This document shows, one piece after another, positions 33,817-42,259 of a DNA stretch of 64,000 bases. The translations under genes were made by a program, and so were the position numbers. The notes below the pieces were generated by a model, which did no database searches, was not told where the DNA came from, and saw nothing but the letters and a program-made list of their open reading frames with translations. The DNA lies in the NCBI RefSeq assembly GCF_024171645.1, contig NZ_JALKAC010000001.1:434001-498000 (forward strand), read 5' to 3'. This DNA comes from Flavobacterium sp. HSC-32F16 (lineage in GTDB: Bacteria; Bacteroidota; Bacteroidia; Flavobacteriales; Flavobacteriaceae). Every line of letters starts with the position of its first letter. Position 1 is the first letter of the stretch.

Positions 33817-33951
33817 TGTGCTTTTTAGAGTTTTGATTTCTTTTGTTTTTTAAAATTTTATTTAAAATTCGTACAAAATGGAATATAAAAATATAAAATT
33901 AATTGGATTTTAAATTCAATGTGAAATTTTTAAATCTAATTTTTTAATAAA

Positions 33952-33977
33952 AAAGCTTCCTTAAAAAAGGAAGCTTT
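33952..33977 (-). terminator. Rho-independent terminator (minus strand)
   Basis: An 11-bp stem, AAAGCTTCCTT with AAGGAAGCTTT, has a 4-nt loop and, on the minus strand, a following T tract. It lies 25 bp beyond the stop of the LLM oxidoreductase gene. The rest of the 33817-34001 gap is AT-rich with nothing further. Confidence 0.88.
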
Positions 33978-34001
33978 AATGTAGATTATTTCGTAAAAAA
34001 A

Positions 34002-35024
34002 TTAACGCCAGCCCAGTTCTGGAGCGACATATTTTAATATAGATGATAATATATGCACATTGTAATCAACGCCCAATGTGTTGGGTATAGTCAACAAAAC
34101 GGTATCGGCTTCCTGAATAGCTTCATCCTGAGCTAACTCTGCGATAAGTTTATCCGGCTCGGCGGCATAACTCTTTCCGAAGATGGCTCGTTTATCACTT
34201 TCAATATTCCCAAAACTATCAGAGCCTTTCCCCTGATTTCCAAAGTAATATTTATCCTGATCTGTAACCAGTGCAAAAATGGAACGGCTTACCGAAACTC
34301 TTGGTTCATGCTGATGTCCGGCTTTTTTCCAGGCTTCTTTATACAATCTGATTTGCTCCGCCTGCTGAATATGAAAAGGTTTTCCGTTTTCATCATACTT
34401 TAGAGTAGAACTTTGCAGATGCATTCCGTTTTCGGCCGCCCAAACAGCAGTTGCATTAGAGGCAGCACCCCACCAGATTCGTTCTCTTAATCCTTCTGAA
34501 TGCGGTTCCAGACGCAATAATCCCGGCGGATTTGGAAACATTGGATACGGGTTTGGCTCAGCAAATCCCTCACCTTTAAGCCTTTCTAAAAATTCCAAAG
34601 CTTTTTTACGTCCCATATCGGCATCCGTTTCTCCTTGTTCAGGTTCATAACCAAAAGCGCGCCAGCCGTCAATGACTTGTTCCGGCGATCCTCTGCTGAT
34701 TCCTAATTGTAATCGTCCACCAGAAATTAAATCTGCGGCACCGGCATCTTCGACCATATAAAAAGGATTCTCGTATCGCATATCGATTACTCCCGTTCCA
34801 ATTTCGATTTTACTCGTTTTTGCACCAATTGCTGAAAGTAAAGGAAATGGCGATGCCAGCTGTCGAGCAAAATGATGCACTCTAAAGTAAGCACCATCTA
34901 TGCCAATTTCCTCGGCTGCAACGGCTAAATCGATAGATTGAAGAAGTGTATCGGCTGCTGTACGTGCCAGATAAGAAGGATGATCGGCCCAATGCCCAAA
35001 CGATAAAAATCCTATTTTCTTCAT
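34002..35024 (-). CDS. LLM-class (luciferase-like) flavin-dependent oxidoreductase
   Basis: The 340-residue cytoplasmic monooxygenase-like protein has a luciferase-like TIM barrel. Markers are IGFLSFGHWADHP at the start, AVAAEEIGIDGAYFRVHHFARQLASPFPLLSAIGAKT, IEIGTGVIDMRYENPFYMVEDAGAADLISGGRLQLGISRGSPEQV, and a C-terminal LTIPNTLGVDYNVHIL. Such enzymes use FMNH2 and oxygen on an organic substrate that cannot be predicted. It appears monocistronic, and the 190 bp between it and the next gene show no clear signal. Confidence 0.93.
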   Translation of the reverse strand: MKKIGFLSFGHWADHPSYLARTAADTLLQSIDLAVAAEEIGIDGAYFRVHHFARQLASPFPLLSAIGAKTSKIEIGTGVIDMRYENPFYMVEDAGAADLISGGRLQLGISRGSPEQVIDGWRAFGYEPEQGETDADMGRKKALEFLERLKGEGFAEPNPYPMFPNPPGLLRLEPHSEGLRERIWWGAASNATAVWAAENGMHLQSSTLKYDENGKPFHIQQAEQIRLYKEAWKKAGHQHEPRVSVSRSIFALVTDQDKYYFGNQGKGSDSFGNIESDKRAIFGKSYAAEPDKLIAELAQDEAIQEADTVLLTIPNTLGVDYNVHILSSILKYVAPELGWR

Positions 35025-35214
35025 AGATAGCAGTATTATTTATTATTTCAAATATACGCATCATTATTGAGTGTATCTGCAAGGTTTTTATAAATCAATG
35101 AAGAATTCTTGCTCAGCAAAAAAATGATAATTTTAAAATAATATATGTTGAAGTATTAGATTTGGCTGGTTATCGAGTGATTAGAGAATAAACTTTGAAG
35201 ATAAAATTGTCTAA

Positions 35215-35652
35215 CTATTTTTCAGTTTTATCTTCAAAAGTCACTGTTCCAAAATTTATTTTTTTCATCTCATACAGGAAAGGCATATGAGAATCAGCTA
35301 TCCATTCTCCATTTTTAAAAATAAAAGACAAATGTTCTCTAATAAAGCTTTCGGGAGTAAAAATTAGAAGATTATCTCCTTCACTAGGCTGGTAATCGAA
35401 ATCAAAACAATTTTTACTGTTAAGATCAACAAGCATTCTTTCATTTGTCAAATCCTCTGTTAGGGCATCCTCCGGCCTATACCCCATTCCATCCATAGTA
35501 GTTTTACTGTACCCCATACATCTTTGTAAAGTCCAGGTAAAATCGACACGTCTTTTTTGTCTGTTTTTTCGGGAATTCTTGTGATGAATAATGGTATCCA
35601 TTCCGTTTGGAACACAGGTACAAAGTTTAATTTCTTTTCCGCTTTGGCACAT
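35215..35652 (-). CDS. Hypothetical protein downstream of Sir2
   Basis: The 145-residue cytoplasmic protein is not assigned to a family. It has an N-terminal Cys cluster (MCQSGKEIKLCTCVPNG), a basic stretch (HHKNSRKNRQKRR, about 23-35) and an acidic, aromatic C-terminal half. It begins 21 bp after the Sir2 stop on the same strand, so the pair is likely co-transcribed. The Cys/His-rich start could bind a metal. It could be a partner or substrate of the deacetylase, but this is inference from position. Confidence 0.6.
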   Translation of the reverse strand: MCQSGKEIKLCTCVPNGMDTIIHHKNSRKNRQKRRVDFTWTLQRCMGYSKTTMDGMGYRPEDALTEDLTNERMLVDLNSKNCFDFDYQPSEGDNLLIFTPESFIREHLSFIFKNGEWIADSHMPFLYEMKKINFGTVTFEDKTEK

Positions 35653-35673
35653 AGATTTTTATATTAGAAATGG

Positions 35674-36504
35674 TTATTCTTCTGCTATATTTTGCAGTAT
35701 TTTGTGTATTGTTTTTAGTGCCTGGGTTGAAGTTTCACGAATGATAATTTTATTCTTCTTCTCTTTAATAAGCGCTGTAAATAAATTATCTTCGGTATTA
35801 ATATCAACGATTGTTCCGCCGTATTTTAGTGTCGTTTCTGCAATTGCCATTGGAAGATTTGTTGCTCCAGAAGTTCCGACAATAAAGAGAATTCCTGAGT
35901 TTTTAGCCATTTTTAAAGAGCTGAATTTTTTATTTGTTTTTTCATCGTAATACTCATCAAACCATAAAATGTTTGGCCGCATCCAATTACCGCATTCTTT
36001 GCATTTCAATAATTCGATATCTTTTTCGGTTAGATCTTCATCTATGTCTTTACCTTCAATTTCTGCTGGTAAATTTTCTATTCCTTTACATCCGTTTGAA
36101 CATTTAATCTCTCTTGCTTTTCCGTGTATTTCATATAGTCTTTCTGTACCCGCGCGCCGGTGCAAGTTGTCTATATTTTGAGTTATTAAATGAAACCTGT
36201 CCTGCAAAATATTTTCGATTTTAACTATTTCGTGATGGCTTTCGTTTGTCTGGGCATTTTCAAACATTTTTTTTCTAAAGAGAGAATATTGCCAGACTTC
36301 TTCTGGATTTTCCTTAAAATATTTGAATGTTCCAAATTCCTCCGGTTTATGAAATTTAGTTCCTTTGATCCATATTCCGTCAACTCCTCTGTAAGTTGGT
36401 ATACCGCTTTCTGCAGAAATTCCTGCACCGGTTAAAAATGTAAATAGATTTCTGTTCTTTTTATGATAAACCTTCCTTATAATTTCAGTAAGCTGTTCTT
36501 TCAT
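35674..36504 (-). CDS. Sir2-family NAD-dependent deacylase (sirtuin)
   Basis: The 276-residue sirtuin removes acyl groups from lysine using NAD+. Motifs are GAGISAESGIPTYRG (26-40), TQNIDNLH (108-115) and the catalytic His127 in EIHGKARE. Zinc Cys are at 135, 139, 168 and 171 (CxxxC...CxxC), followed by RPNILWFDE and GTSG. The first zinc pair is CxxxC rather than the usual CxxC. Size and zinc module fit a protein deacylase rather than the larger defence-type SIR2 NADases. A hypothetical gene follows 21 bp downstream. Confidence 0.93.
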   Translation of the reverse strand: MKEQLTEIIRKVYHKKNRNLFTFLTGAGISAESGIPTYRGVDGIWIKGTKFHKPEEFGTFKYFKENPEEVWQYSLFRKKMFENAQTNESHHEIVKIENILQDRFHLITQNIDNLHRRAGTERLYEIHGKAREIKCSNGCKGIENLPAEIEGKDIDEDLTEKDIELLKCKECGNWMRPNILWFDEYYDEKTNKKFSSLKMAKNSGILFIVGTSGATNLPMAIAETTLKYGGTIVDINTEDNLFTALIKEKKNKIIIRETSTQALKTIHKILQNIAEE

Positions 36505-36688
36505 TTCTAATTCTCAAACTAATTATTCTGTAAATCCTTTATTGATTTGTTCTTTAGTAAAACTAGTAAATTTTAGTTTTCAATTCTTAATCTTTTAAAA
36601 GAGTAATCTGAAATTATAAATTCAAAAAACAAATAAAATAAAACAGCTGATTTTATAACATTAAAACAAGCAAACATCAGCTTCAAAT

Positions 36689-36702
36689 ATGATAAAAATC
36701 AT
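36689..36702. promoter_or_regulatory. Candidate Crp/Fnr-type operator ATGATAAAAATCAT
   Basis: ATGAT-N4-ATCAT is a near match to the classical FNR/DNR dyad TTGAT-N4-ATCAA with the same 14-bp geometry. It is centred about 90 bp upstream of the NorC-like start codon. A Crp/Fnr-family regulator responding to low oxygen or nitric oxide would suit the downstream genes. The rest of the 36505-36786 gap shows nothing more. Confidence 0.5.
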
Positions 36703-36786
36703 AAATCATAAAAAAACATCTCAGTAATATTGTCCTGATTCAGAAATATTCTTTTACGCACTAATCTTTTAAACCCTTTCAAATAT

Positions 36787-37191
36787 ATGCGCCCCAATGC
36801 TTATAAAATTTTGATTTTTTCTGTGTTATGCATTTCATATTTTACTTATTCAGTATGCATTTATAAAGACATATCACACAACACGGATATAAACAATTCC
36901 TTTGCAGATCAAGGAAAAAAAATATGGCAGAAAAACAACTGTACTGCCTGTCACCAAATTTACCAGTTAGGCGGTTATCTTGGACCCGATCTTACTAATA
37001 CTTACTCTTTAAAAGGACCTGAATATATAAAAGCCTTTCTTAAAAATGGCACGCAGGTAATGCCTGACTTTAATTTAACACAATATGAAATGGATGCTCT
37101 TACAGCTTATCTTAAACAGATAGACGATACCGGAGTATCTGATCCCAGAAGCTTTACTGTTTTAAATAATGGTACTACATACCAAAAATAA
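36787..37191 (+). CDS. NorC-like membrane-anchored cytochrome c
   Basis: The 134-residue protein has an N-terminal membrane anchor (about 8-26) and one c-type haem domain. The haem motif C52-T-A-C55-H56 is preceded by GKKIWQKNN and followed by GPDLTN, and the Met93 ligand is in GTQVMPDF. Layout and length match NorC, the electron-entry subunit of cytochrome c-dependent nitric oxide reductase. Its stop codon overlaps the start of the NorB-like gene (TAATG), indicating coupled translation and a stable complex. Confidence 0.88.
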   Translation: MRPNAYKILIFSVLCISYFTYSVCIYKDISHNTDINNSFADQGKKIWQKNNCTACHQIYQLGGYLGPDLTNTYSLKGPEYIKAFLKNGTQVMPDFNLTQYEMDALTAYLKQIDDTGVSDPRSFTVLNNGTTYQK

Positions 37192-38510
37192 TGATCATGG
37201 AAACAAGCAAAAAATTTATAGTACTTGCATTGATAATGCTGGGATTTGGTTTACTTTTTGGAATACTGGGTACGTTTCAATATGTTTTACCGGGGTTTCT
37301 TAAAACGGTTTTTTCTTTTGAAAAAACAAGACCGTTACATGTATCATCTGTTGTGTTTTGGATTATTTTGGCCGCAGCAGGTGTTGTTCAAAACTATCTT
37401 AACGAGTGTTTTAAAAAGGGTATGAAATATCCAATTCTTACCAAAATACAATACTGGATGTTTCTCTCTGCAATTCCGCTCATACTTATCTCTTATATAC
37501 TGGGTATTTTTGGCGGGCGAGAATATTGGGAGTTTCACCCGGTTTTGGCATTACCCATAATAATAGGCTGGATCGCTTTCCTTATTTATTTTTTCGCCTC
37601 CGTTCGTGAACTTACAAAACAGCCCGTCTATGTCTGGATGTGGCTTACCGGAATTGTTTTCTTTCTCTTTACTTTCCTTGAATCTTATTTATGGCTTATC
37701 CCTTATTTTAGAAATAACATTATTGGAGACATGACTGTGCAGTGGAAATCATACGGTGCCATGGTGGGATCCTGGAATATGCTTATTTACGGATCAAGTA
37801 TTTATCTTATGGATAAAATAAGCGAGGACAAGAAAAACAGTTCTTCTATTACTGCTTTCCTTATTTATTTTTTGGGATTATTTAATCTTATGTTCAATTG
37901 GGGACATCATATTTACTCTCTGCCTACAGCGCCTTATATACGTTACATAAGCTACGGAGTAAGCATGACTGAGTTACTTCTTTTAGGGAGAATGATTTAT
38001 TATTGGAAATCAACGCTTTCAACTGCTAAAAAATACAGACATGAAGTTCCGTATAAATTTCTTCTCGCTGCAGATATCTGGATTTTTATCATGCTTGCCC
38101 AGGCTATTATAATGTCAATTCCTGCTTTTAACCTTTATACGCATGGCACGCATATTACAGTAGCGCATTCTATGGGTACAACTATTGGCATAAACAGTAT
38201 GCTTTTGATGGCTTTTGTATATGATATTTTAGGAAAGAACCAACTAACTAAATCAAGGCTTTTTAAAATTGGTTATATTATGGTGAATGCTTCATTAATA
38301 GTATTCTGGCTTTCTTTGATGACTGCAGGAATTTTGCGGGGCTTTTGGCAAATGGACCATTCACAAAATGCTTTTAGTCAGATGATGAGCATCTTGGCTC
38401 CATTTTTTATTTCTTTTAGCTTAAGCGGTATAGCACTGGCTATTGGATTTTATCTTTTATTCAGGCATTTATATCTAATACGCTCTAAAAAAAACTATAT
38501 AATACTTTAA
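37191..38510 (+). CDS. NorB-like haem-copper oxidase superfamily subunit with unusual ligands
   Basis: The 439-residue protein has about 12 transmembrane helices. Retained elements against NorB are a low-spin haem His50 (RPLH), the His239-His240 pair (NWGHH) and the high-spin haem region THGTHITVAHSMG (His326). Two differences stand out. The helix that in NorB carries VVHLWVEGVWE reads SYGAMVGSWN (187-196) with neither the third iron-binding His nor the Glu, and the AHGH motif reads AHSM, putting Met328 where the second low-spin haem His is expected. It is probably a divergent NO reductase or related reductase. Catalytic details are inferred from an alignment by eye. Confidence 0.8.
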   Translation: MIMETSKKFIVLALIMLGFGLLFGILGTFQYVLPGFLKTVFSFEKTRPLHVSSVVFWIILAAAGVVQNYLNECFKKGMKYPILTKIQYWMFLSAIPLILISYILGIFGGREYWEFHPVLALPIIIGWIAFLIYFFASVRELTKQPVYVWMWLTGIVFFLFTFLESYLWLIPYFRNNIIGDMTVQWKSYGAMVGSWNMLIYGSSIYLMDKISEDKKNSSSITAFLIYFLGLFNLMFNWGHHIYSLPTAPYIRYISYGVSMTELLLLGRMIYYWKSTLSTAKKYRHEVPYKFLLAADIWIFIMLAQAIIMSIPAFNLYTHGTHITVAHSMGTTIGINSMLLMAFVYDILGKNQLTKSRLFKIGYIMVNASLIVFWLSLMTAGILRGFWQMDHSQNAFSQMMSILAPFFISFSLSGIALAIGFYLLFRHLYLIRSKKNYIIL

Positions 38511-38609
38511 CTAAACTTTCTATTCTTTAAACACAACAATTATTTAATGCAATAAGGTTGCGTTAAATTAAAAAATGTCTTTAATTTACCTTCTATTAAA
38601 AAAAATAAA

Positions 38610-40016
38610 ATGAACAGACGCAGATTTTTAAAAGGTTCAACAGTATTGGCAGGACTATTTACTCTTAGTCCATCTGTTATTCTTTCAAATGATTTAGAAG
38701 CAATAACTAAAAAAGGCAAAAAAGCAAAAAATATAATTTTCCTGATTAGTGACGGAATGAGTTCAGGAACGCTTCAAATGGCGAATTTGTACTCTCAGAA
38801 TATTCTAGGAAAAAATGGAAACTGGATGAATCTTTATACCGAAAATAAAGTTTCAAGAGCTTTAATGGATACGGCTTCTGCAAGTTCTGCCGTAACTGAT
38901 TCTGCTGCGGCAAGTTCGTCTTTTGGAGGTGGACACCGTGTTAAAAATGGCGTTTTGAATATTGGTCCAAATGGCGAAAAGTATCTTCCAATCTGGCAGA
39001 AATTTAAAAACGCAGGAAAAAAAGCCGGCTGTGTTACCACAGTTACAATAACTCATGCTACTCCAGCGGGTTTTTGTGTGAATTCAGACAGTAGAAATGC
39101 TGAAAATGAAATTGCTGAAATGTATGCAGAACTCGGATTAGATGTCATGATGGGCGGCGGTGATGAATTTTTTAATCCTTCAAAAAGAGCGGATAAAAAA
39201 GATGTCTACAAAATTTATGAAGATAAAGGATATCAGGTTTTAAAACGAAAATCAGATTTAGAAAATATCAAAAAGGGACAAAGAACACTTGGCGTTTTTA
39301 ATACCGGAGCACTTCCTTACACGATCGACAGAAACAATATTCCAGACTTACAGCACACTCCTACTCTGGCAGAAATGAGCGCTGCCGCAATTCATCAAAT
39401 GAAAGATCATGAAAATGGTTTTGTGCTTATGATTGAAGGCGTAAAAGTCGATTGGGCAGCGCATGCTAACGATATTGCCGCTTTAATTCACGATCAGCTG
39501 GCTTTTGATGAAGCTGTAAAAACAGCCATTGATTTTGCCGAAAAAGATAAAGAAACTTTGGTAATCATAACTACAGATCATGGAAATGCAAATCCGGGAC
39601 TTATTTATGGAACTGATGCCGTAAAAAATTTCAACAGTATTGCTGACTATAAGTATACTAACGAATATATTTTGAATGCAATTCATGCCGATTTTAATCT
39701 GCAGCAAATTAAAGACTGGGTTAAAGAGACCAATAAAATCAGTTTAACCGATGATGAAGCAAAACATTTATTGAATTTTTATTCCGGACTTGAAAAACAG
39801 GAAGACGGTTTATATAATTATAAAAAACTGCCTTTTAAAGCTTATTCAGAAATTCAGAAAAAGCATAATAATGTAGGATGGATAAGTATGGATCATTCAG
39901 GCGATTATGTTGAGCTGGCCATGTATGGTCCGGGAAGTGAATTATTAAAACCTTTTGTTAAAAATATAGACCTTCATTATTTAATGCTGAAAGCCTCAAT
40001 TGAAAAGGAAGTGTAA
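38610..40016 (+). CDS. Tat-exported alkaline phosphatase (PhoA family)
   Basis: The 468-residue protein has a twin-arginine signal (MNRRRFLKGSTVLAGLF) and the alkaline phosphatase fold. Asp48 is in FLISDGMS, catalytic Ser98 is in VTDSAAA, and further metal motifs are THATPAGF, EGVKVDWAAHAND and TDHGNANPG, with a late His in MDHSGDYV. It should release phosphate from monoesters outside the cytoplasm. It is a single gene, with a gap of 99 bp from the NorB-like gene. No Pho-box-like motif was recognised. Confidence 0.95.
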   Translation: MNRRRFLKGSTVLAGLFTLSPSVILSNDLEAITKKGKKAKNIIFLISDGMSSGTLQMANLYSQNILGKNGNWMNLYTENKVSRALMDTASASSAVTDSAAASSSFGGGHRVKNGVLNIGPNGEKYLPIWQKFKNAGKKAGCVTTVTITHATPAGFCVNSDSRNAENEIAEMYAELGLDVMMGGGDEFFNPSKRADKKDVYKIYEDKGYQVLKRKSDLENIKKGQRTLGVFNTGALPYTIDRNNIPDLQHTPTLAEMSAAAIHQMKDHENGFVLMIEGVKVDWAAHANDIAALIHDQLAFDEAVKTAIDFAEKDKETLVIITTDHGNANPGLIYGTDAVKNFNSIADYKYTNEYILNAIHADFNLQQIKDWVKETNKISLTDDEAKHLLNFYSGLEKQEDGLYNYKKLPFKAYSEIQKKHNNVGWISMDHSGDYVELAMYGPGSELLKPFVKNIDLHYLMLKASIEKEV

Positions 40017-40043
40017 ATTGAGTTTTAAGTTTAAATGAAAATA

Positions 40044-40090
40044 AAAGAAGCTTAAGTAAATGGTATATAAACCTTTACTTAAACTTCTTT
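40044..40090. terminator. Imperfect bidirectional terminator
   Basis: AAAGAAG, TTAAGTAAA and GGT on the left pair with ACC, TTTACTTAA and CTTCTTT on the right with small bulges. It lies between the convergent alkaline phosphatase and AstE-like genes. Confidence 0.6.
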
Positions 40091-40121
40091 CGCTTTTATA
40101 TTGAAATTTTATGCTAAAGAT

Positions 40122-41168
40122 TTATCTGGATCCTATACAAAAAAGTGTTTCTCCTTTGTTTACAGGCGGTGTTCCTGTTTTATATAAAATTATACCTTCA
40201 GCCGTAGAATTTATTTTTTGTATTTCATTGCCAAATTCATCTGTAATATAACCTATCTCCTGCCCTTTTTTAACCTCGTCACCACTTTTGAGTTTACTAT
40301 AAAACAAACCTTTAAAATCAGATTTCACATAAGTTTGATTATTCAGAAAAAATAAAATAGTTCCTGCATATGCATATTCACTTTCTAAAGAATACATTTT
40401 CATCTGTCCTAACATATTGTAAACTGCATTTTTAATGAGTTTAACAGACTCGGGATTAGAAGTTCCCAGTTTACCTGCTTCAATACTCAATGCTGTTTTA
40501 CCATCTTGAACAGCTTGTTTAAATGCATATTGGGCCGGCTCTGTGTTGGATAATGTATAAGGATAGGAAACCTGATGATTTATCCCTGAAATCTCCGCCA
40601 GTTTTATCGCCGCTCTTGTTTTTCCGGGATTACTTTTATTGTTATAATAGCATACAAACGGCAGTAAATCTTCATTTGCATCTCCGCCGTGAATATCTAA
40701 AAATACATCTGATCTTGAAATTACATTTTTGGTTATCCAGCTGGCAATTTGTTCTGTTAAAGTTCCCGAAGGAGATCCCGGAAAAGCATTGTTGAGATTT
40801 TTACCGTCAACGGGATTTATAAAAGGTGTTCTTTTATAAAAAGAGGCAGTGTTGGCAATAGGAATTATAATTAATGTACCTTTTAATTTATCGGGATTAA
40901 TTTCTTTAATCAGTTCCTGCACAGCCATTATTGGCGGATATTCGTAGCCGTGAATACCAGACACTATAGTAAAAACCGGACCACTTTCTTTCCCTTTTAT
41001 GATAGTCAGCGGAAGATAATTAAACGGACTGTCATCTTTAAAATAGATTAGTTTGTCTTTTCTGCCCGTTGTCTCTTCAAAAAATATCGATTCTTGTTGC
41101 TGCGCTTTCATATTATTCTGCGTAAGAAGCATTATAATAAAAAGAAGTACTTTATAAAGTTTATTCAT
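40122..41168 (-). CDS. Exported succinylglutamate desuccinylase/aspartoacylase-like (M14-like) deacylase
   Basis: The 348-residue protein has a signal peptide (cleavage near MKAQ) and an AstE/AspA zinc deacylase fold. Metal motif SGIHGYEYPP supplies His and Glu, DIHGGD supplies the later His, and an Arg occurs in FYKRTPF. A C-terminal biotinyl/lipoyl-like beta domain (about 265-345, LKSGDEVKKGQEIGYI) is typical of this subfamily. The frame opens at 41213, but the ATG at 41168 places the signal peptide at the N-terminus. It probably hydrolyses an N-acyl amino acid or peptide outside the cytoplasm. The substrate is unknown. Confidence 0.85.
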   Translation of the reverse strand: MNKLYKVLLFIIMLLTQNNMKAQQQESIFFEETTGRKDKLIYFKDDSPFNYLPLTIIKGKESGPVFTIVSGIHGYEYPPIMAVQELIKEINPDKLKGTLIIIPIANTASFYKRTPFINPVDGKNLNNAFPGSPSGTLTEQIASWITKNVISRSDVFLDIHGGDANEDLLPFVCYYNNKSNPGKTRAAIKLAEISGINHQVSYPYTLSNTEPAQYAFKQAVQDGKTALSIEAGKLGTSNPESVKLIKNAVYNMLGQMKMYSLESEYAYAGTILFFLNNQTYVKSDFKGLFYSKLKSGDEVKKGQEIGYITDEFGNEIQKINSTAEGIILYKTGTPPVNKGETLFCIGSR

Positions 41169-41198
41169 ATTATGTAAGTGTGTTATGATTTTAGCGTA

Positions 41199-41232
41199 AA
41201 AAAAATACAGCATCTTATTCTGCTGTATTTTT
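41199..41232 (-). terminator. Rho-independent terminator (minus strand)
   Basis: A perfect 12-bp stem, AAAAATACAGCA with TGCTGTATTTTT, around an 8-nt loop lies 10 bp beyond the stop of the RBBP9-like hydrolase gene and reads into a T tract on the minus strand. Confidence 0.85.
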
Positions 41233-41241
41233 GATTCTTTA

Positions 41242-41769
41242 TTATTTTATTTTTTTTAGTATTTCCATTCCTTCCTCCCAATTTGTATGTCCGGATGCGG
41301 CATTTATATGTCCTGCATTTCCAATATTTATAAATTCGCTTCCCCAATTCTCAGCAAAGAATTTAGCTCTTTCCAAAGAAACCCATACATCATCTGCACT
41401 TGCCACTACAATAGTCTTAAAATTGATTTTATCTAGTGGAATTGGCGAGAAACCAACCGCAGGAAAAGTATATTGAGGCGCTTCAAGATCACTTGGCGCA
41501 ACCAGCATAGCGCCTTTAATTTGTTTGTTATATTTTAAAGCCCATTGCGCAATTGTCGAACAGCCTAAACTGTGTCCAATAAGTACAACGCTGGAAAGAT
41601 CAAACTCCGAAACTTTTTTGTCAATCGTTTCTATCCAGTCTTTACAAGTTGGAGCATCCCATTCCTGCTGCTCTATTCTATAAAAATTTTCACCTGAATT
41701 CTGAAAATAAGTCTGCCAATGTTCGGGTCCTGAATTACCAAGCCCTGGTACAATTAAATAATTAATCAT
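41242..41769 (-). CDS. RBBP9/YdeN-like alpha/beta serine hydrolase
   Basis: The 175-residue small cytoplasmic hydrolase belongs to the RBBP9/YdeN family. Motifs are YLIVPGLGNSGPEHWQTYF, nucleophile elbow GHSLGC, acid in ASADDVWV and His in GNAGHINAASGHTNWEEG. The frame extends to 41916, but the upstream residues do not look like protein of this family, so the ATG at 41769 is used. The substrate is unknown. It is monocistronic, with its own terminator at 41199-41232. Confidence 0.9.
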   Translation of the reverse strand: MINYLIVPGLGNSGPEHWQTYFQNSGENFYRIEQQEWDAPTCKDWIETIDKKVSEFDLSSVVLIGHSLGCSTIAQWALKYNKQIKGAMLVAPSDLEAPQYTFPAVGFSPIPLDKINFKTIVVASADDVWVSLERAKFFAENWGSEFINIGNAGHINAASGHTNWEEGMEILKKIK

Positions 41770-41962
41770 TGTTTTTGTGTGTTGTGTTGTTGTAAATGTA
41801 GTTCTGTTATACAGTATTAAAAATGTATGAAAGTTTGGCGAAAATAGAAATTTTACCCCGATTTTCCAATTACAAATCCAGTTTAAACTGAAGGCAAAAG
41901 AGCTTTTTTTCATCAATTAGAACACAAAAAATGGATTAGAAAAACGGTTGAAAATATAATAT

Positions 41963-41991
41963 TTTGTTTTTCAGAAAAAATGATATATTTG
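41963..41991 (+). promoter_or_regulatory. Sigma-A promoter TTTG-N17-TATATTTG of the ilv-type leader
   Basis: TTTG (41963-41966) and TATATTTG (41984-41991), separated by 17 bp, match the Bacteroidota housekeeping promoter consensus as well as any in the window. Transcription should start near 41998, just before the first leader peptide ORF at 42007. This leaves a leader of about 330 nt before the IlvN-like gene. Confidence 0.8.
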
Positions 41992-42006
41992 CGTTTTACA
42001 AAAACA

Positions 42007-42060
42007 ATGAAAAAGCAAATTACTTCCTCTATTAGTATTAATAGTATTATCATTCGATAG
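42007..42060 (+). CDS. Leader peptide 1 (Ile/Ser-rich, attenuation)
   Basis: ATG 42007 to TAG 42060 encodes the 17-residue MKKQITSSISINSIIIR. Six of 17 codons are Ile, including three in a row near the end, as in ilv attenuator leaders. It starts about 9 nt after the expected transcription start. TTCCTCTA within it can pair with TAGAGGA just after its stop (near 42064-42070). A terminator follows at 42104. A ribosome slowed at the Ile run would disturb this pairing, which fits classical attenuation responding to charged isoleucyl-tRNA. Confidence 0.75.
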   Translation: MKKQITSSISINSIIIR

Positions 42061-42103
42061 TAGTAGAGGAGATTTTATATAATAGTATCACAAAACCATT
42101 TTT

Positions 42104-42132
42104 AAAACCTCCCTGACACGGGAGGTTTTTTA
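42104..42132 (+). terminator. Attenuator terminator 1
   Basis: An 8-bp GC-rich stem AACCTCCC/GGGAGGTT with a 6-nt loop and six T stands 44 nt after the stop of leader peptide 1. It lies inside the leader of the IlvN-like gene, so it should act as a conditional terminator. Confidence 0.85.
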
Positions 42133-42143
42133 TTTAAACTAAT

Positions 42144-42197
42144 ATGAAAAATTCAGTTATCATTATTATCGCAATTATTATCATTTGTCTCTTATGA
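42144..42197 (+). CDS. Leader peptide 2 (Ile/Val/Leu-rich, attenuation)
   Basis: ATG 42144 to TGA 42197 encodes the 17-residue MKNSVIIIIAIIIICLL. Eight Ile, one Val and two Leu codons make a run of branched-chain residues, the hallmark of an ilv leader. It begins 12 nt after the T tract of the first attenuator and is followed by a second terminator at 42224. The two leader/terminator modules are separate and in series, so read-through of both would be needed to reach the structural gene. Confidence 0.82.
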   Translation: MKNSVIIIIAIIIICLL

Positions 42198-42223
42198 CGA
42201 GTCAGGATTCTATTGTGTAATGC

Positions 42224-42259
42224 AAACCTTTCTCAGTCAAACGAGGAAGGTTTTTTTTT
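42224..42259 (+). terminator. Attenuator terminator 2
   Basis: AAACCTTtCTC pairs with GAGgAAGGTTT around an 8-nt loop and runs into nine T. It lies 27 nt after the stop of leader peptide 2 and 67 nt before the IlvN-like start codon. Confidence 0.85.

Noticed and set aside
35674..36504. Sir2 gene as part of an anti-phage defence system
   Set aside because: It has the zinc-cysteine module and length of a housekeeping deacylase and lacks an adjoining nuclease, STING, Argonaute or SLOG-type gene.
41770..41916. N-terminal extension of the RBBP9-like hydrolase
   Set aside because: The 49 extra residues do not resemble the family, whose members start at the MxYLIVPG strand; the ATG at 41769 is used.
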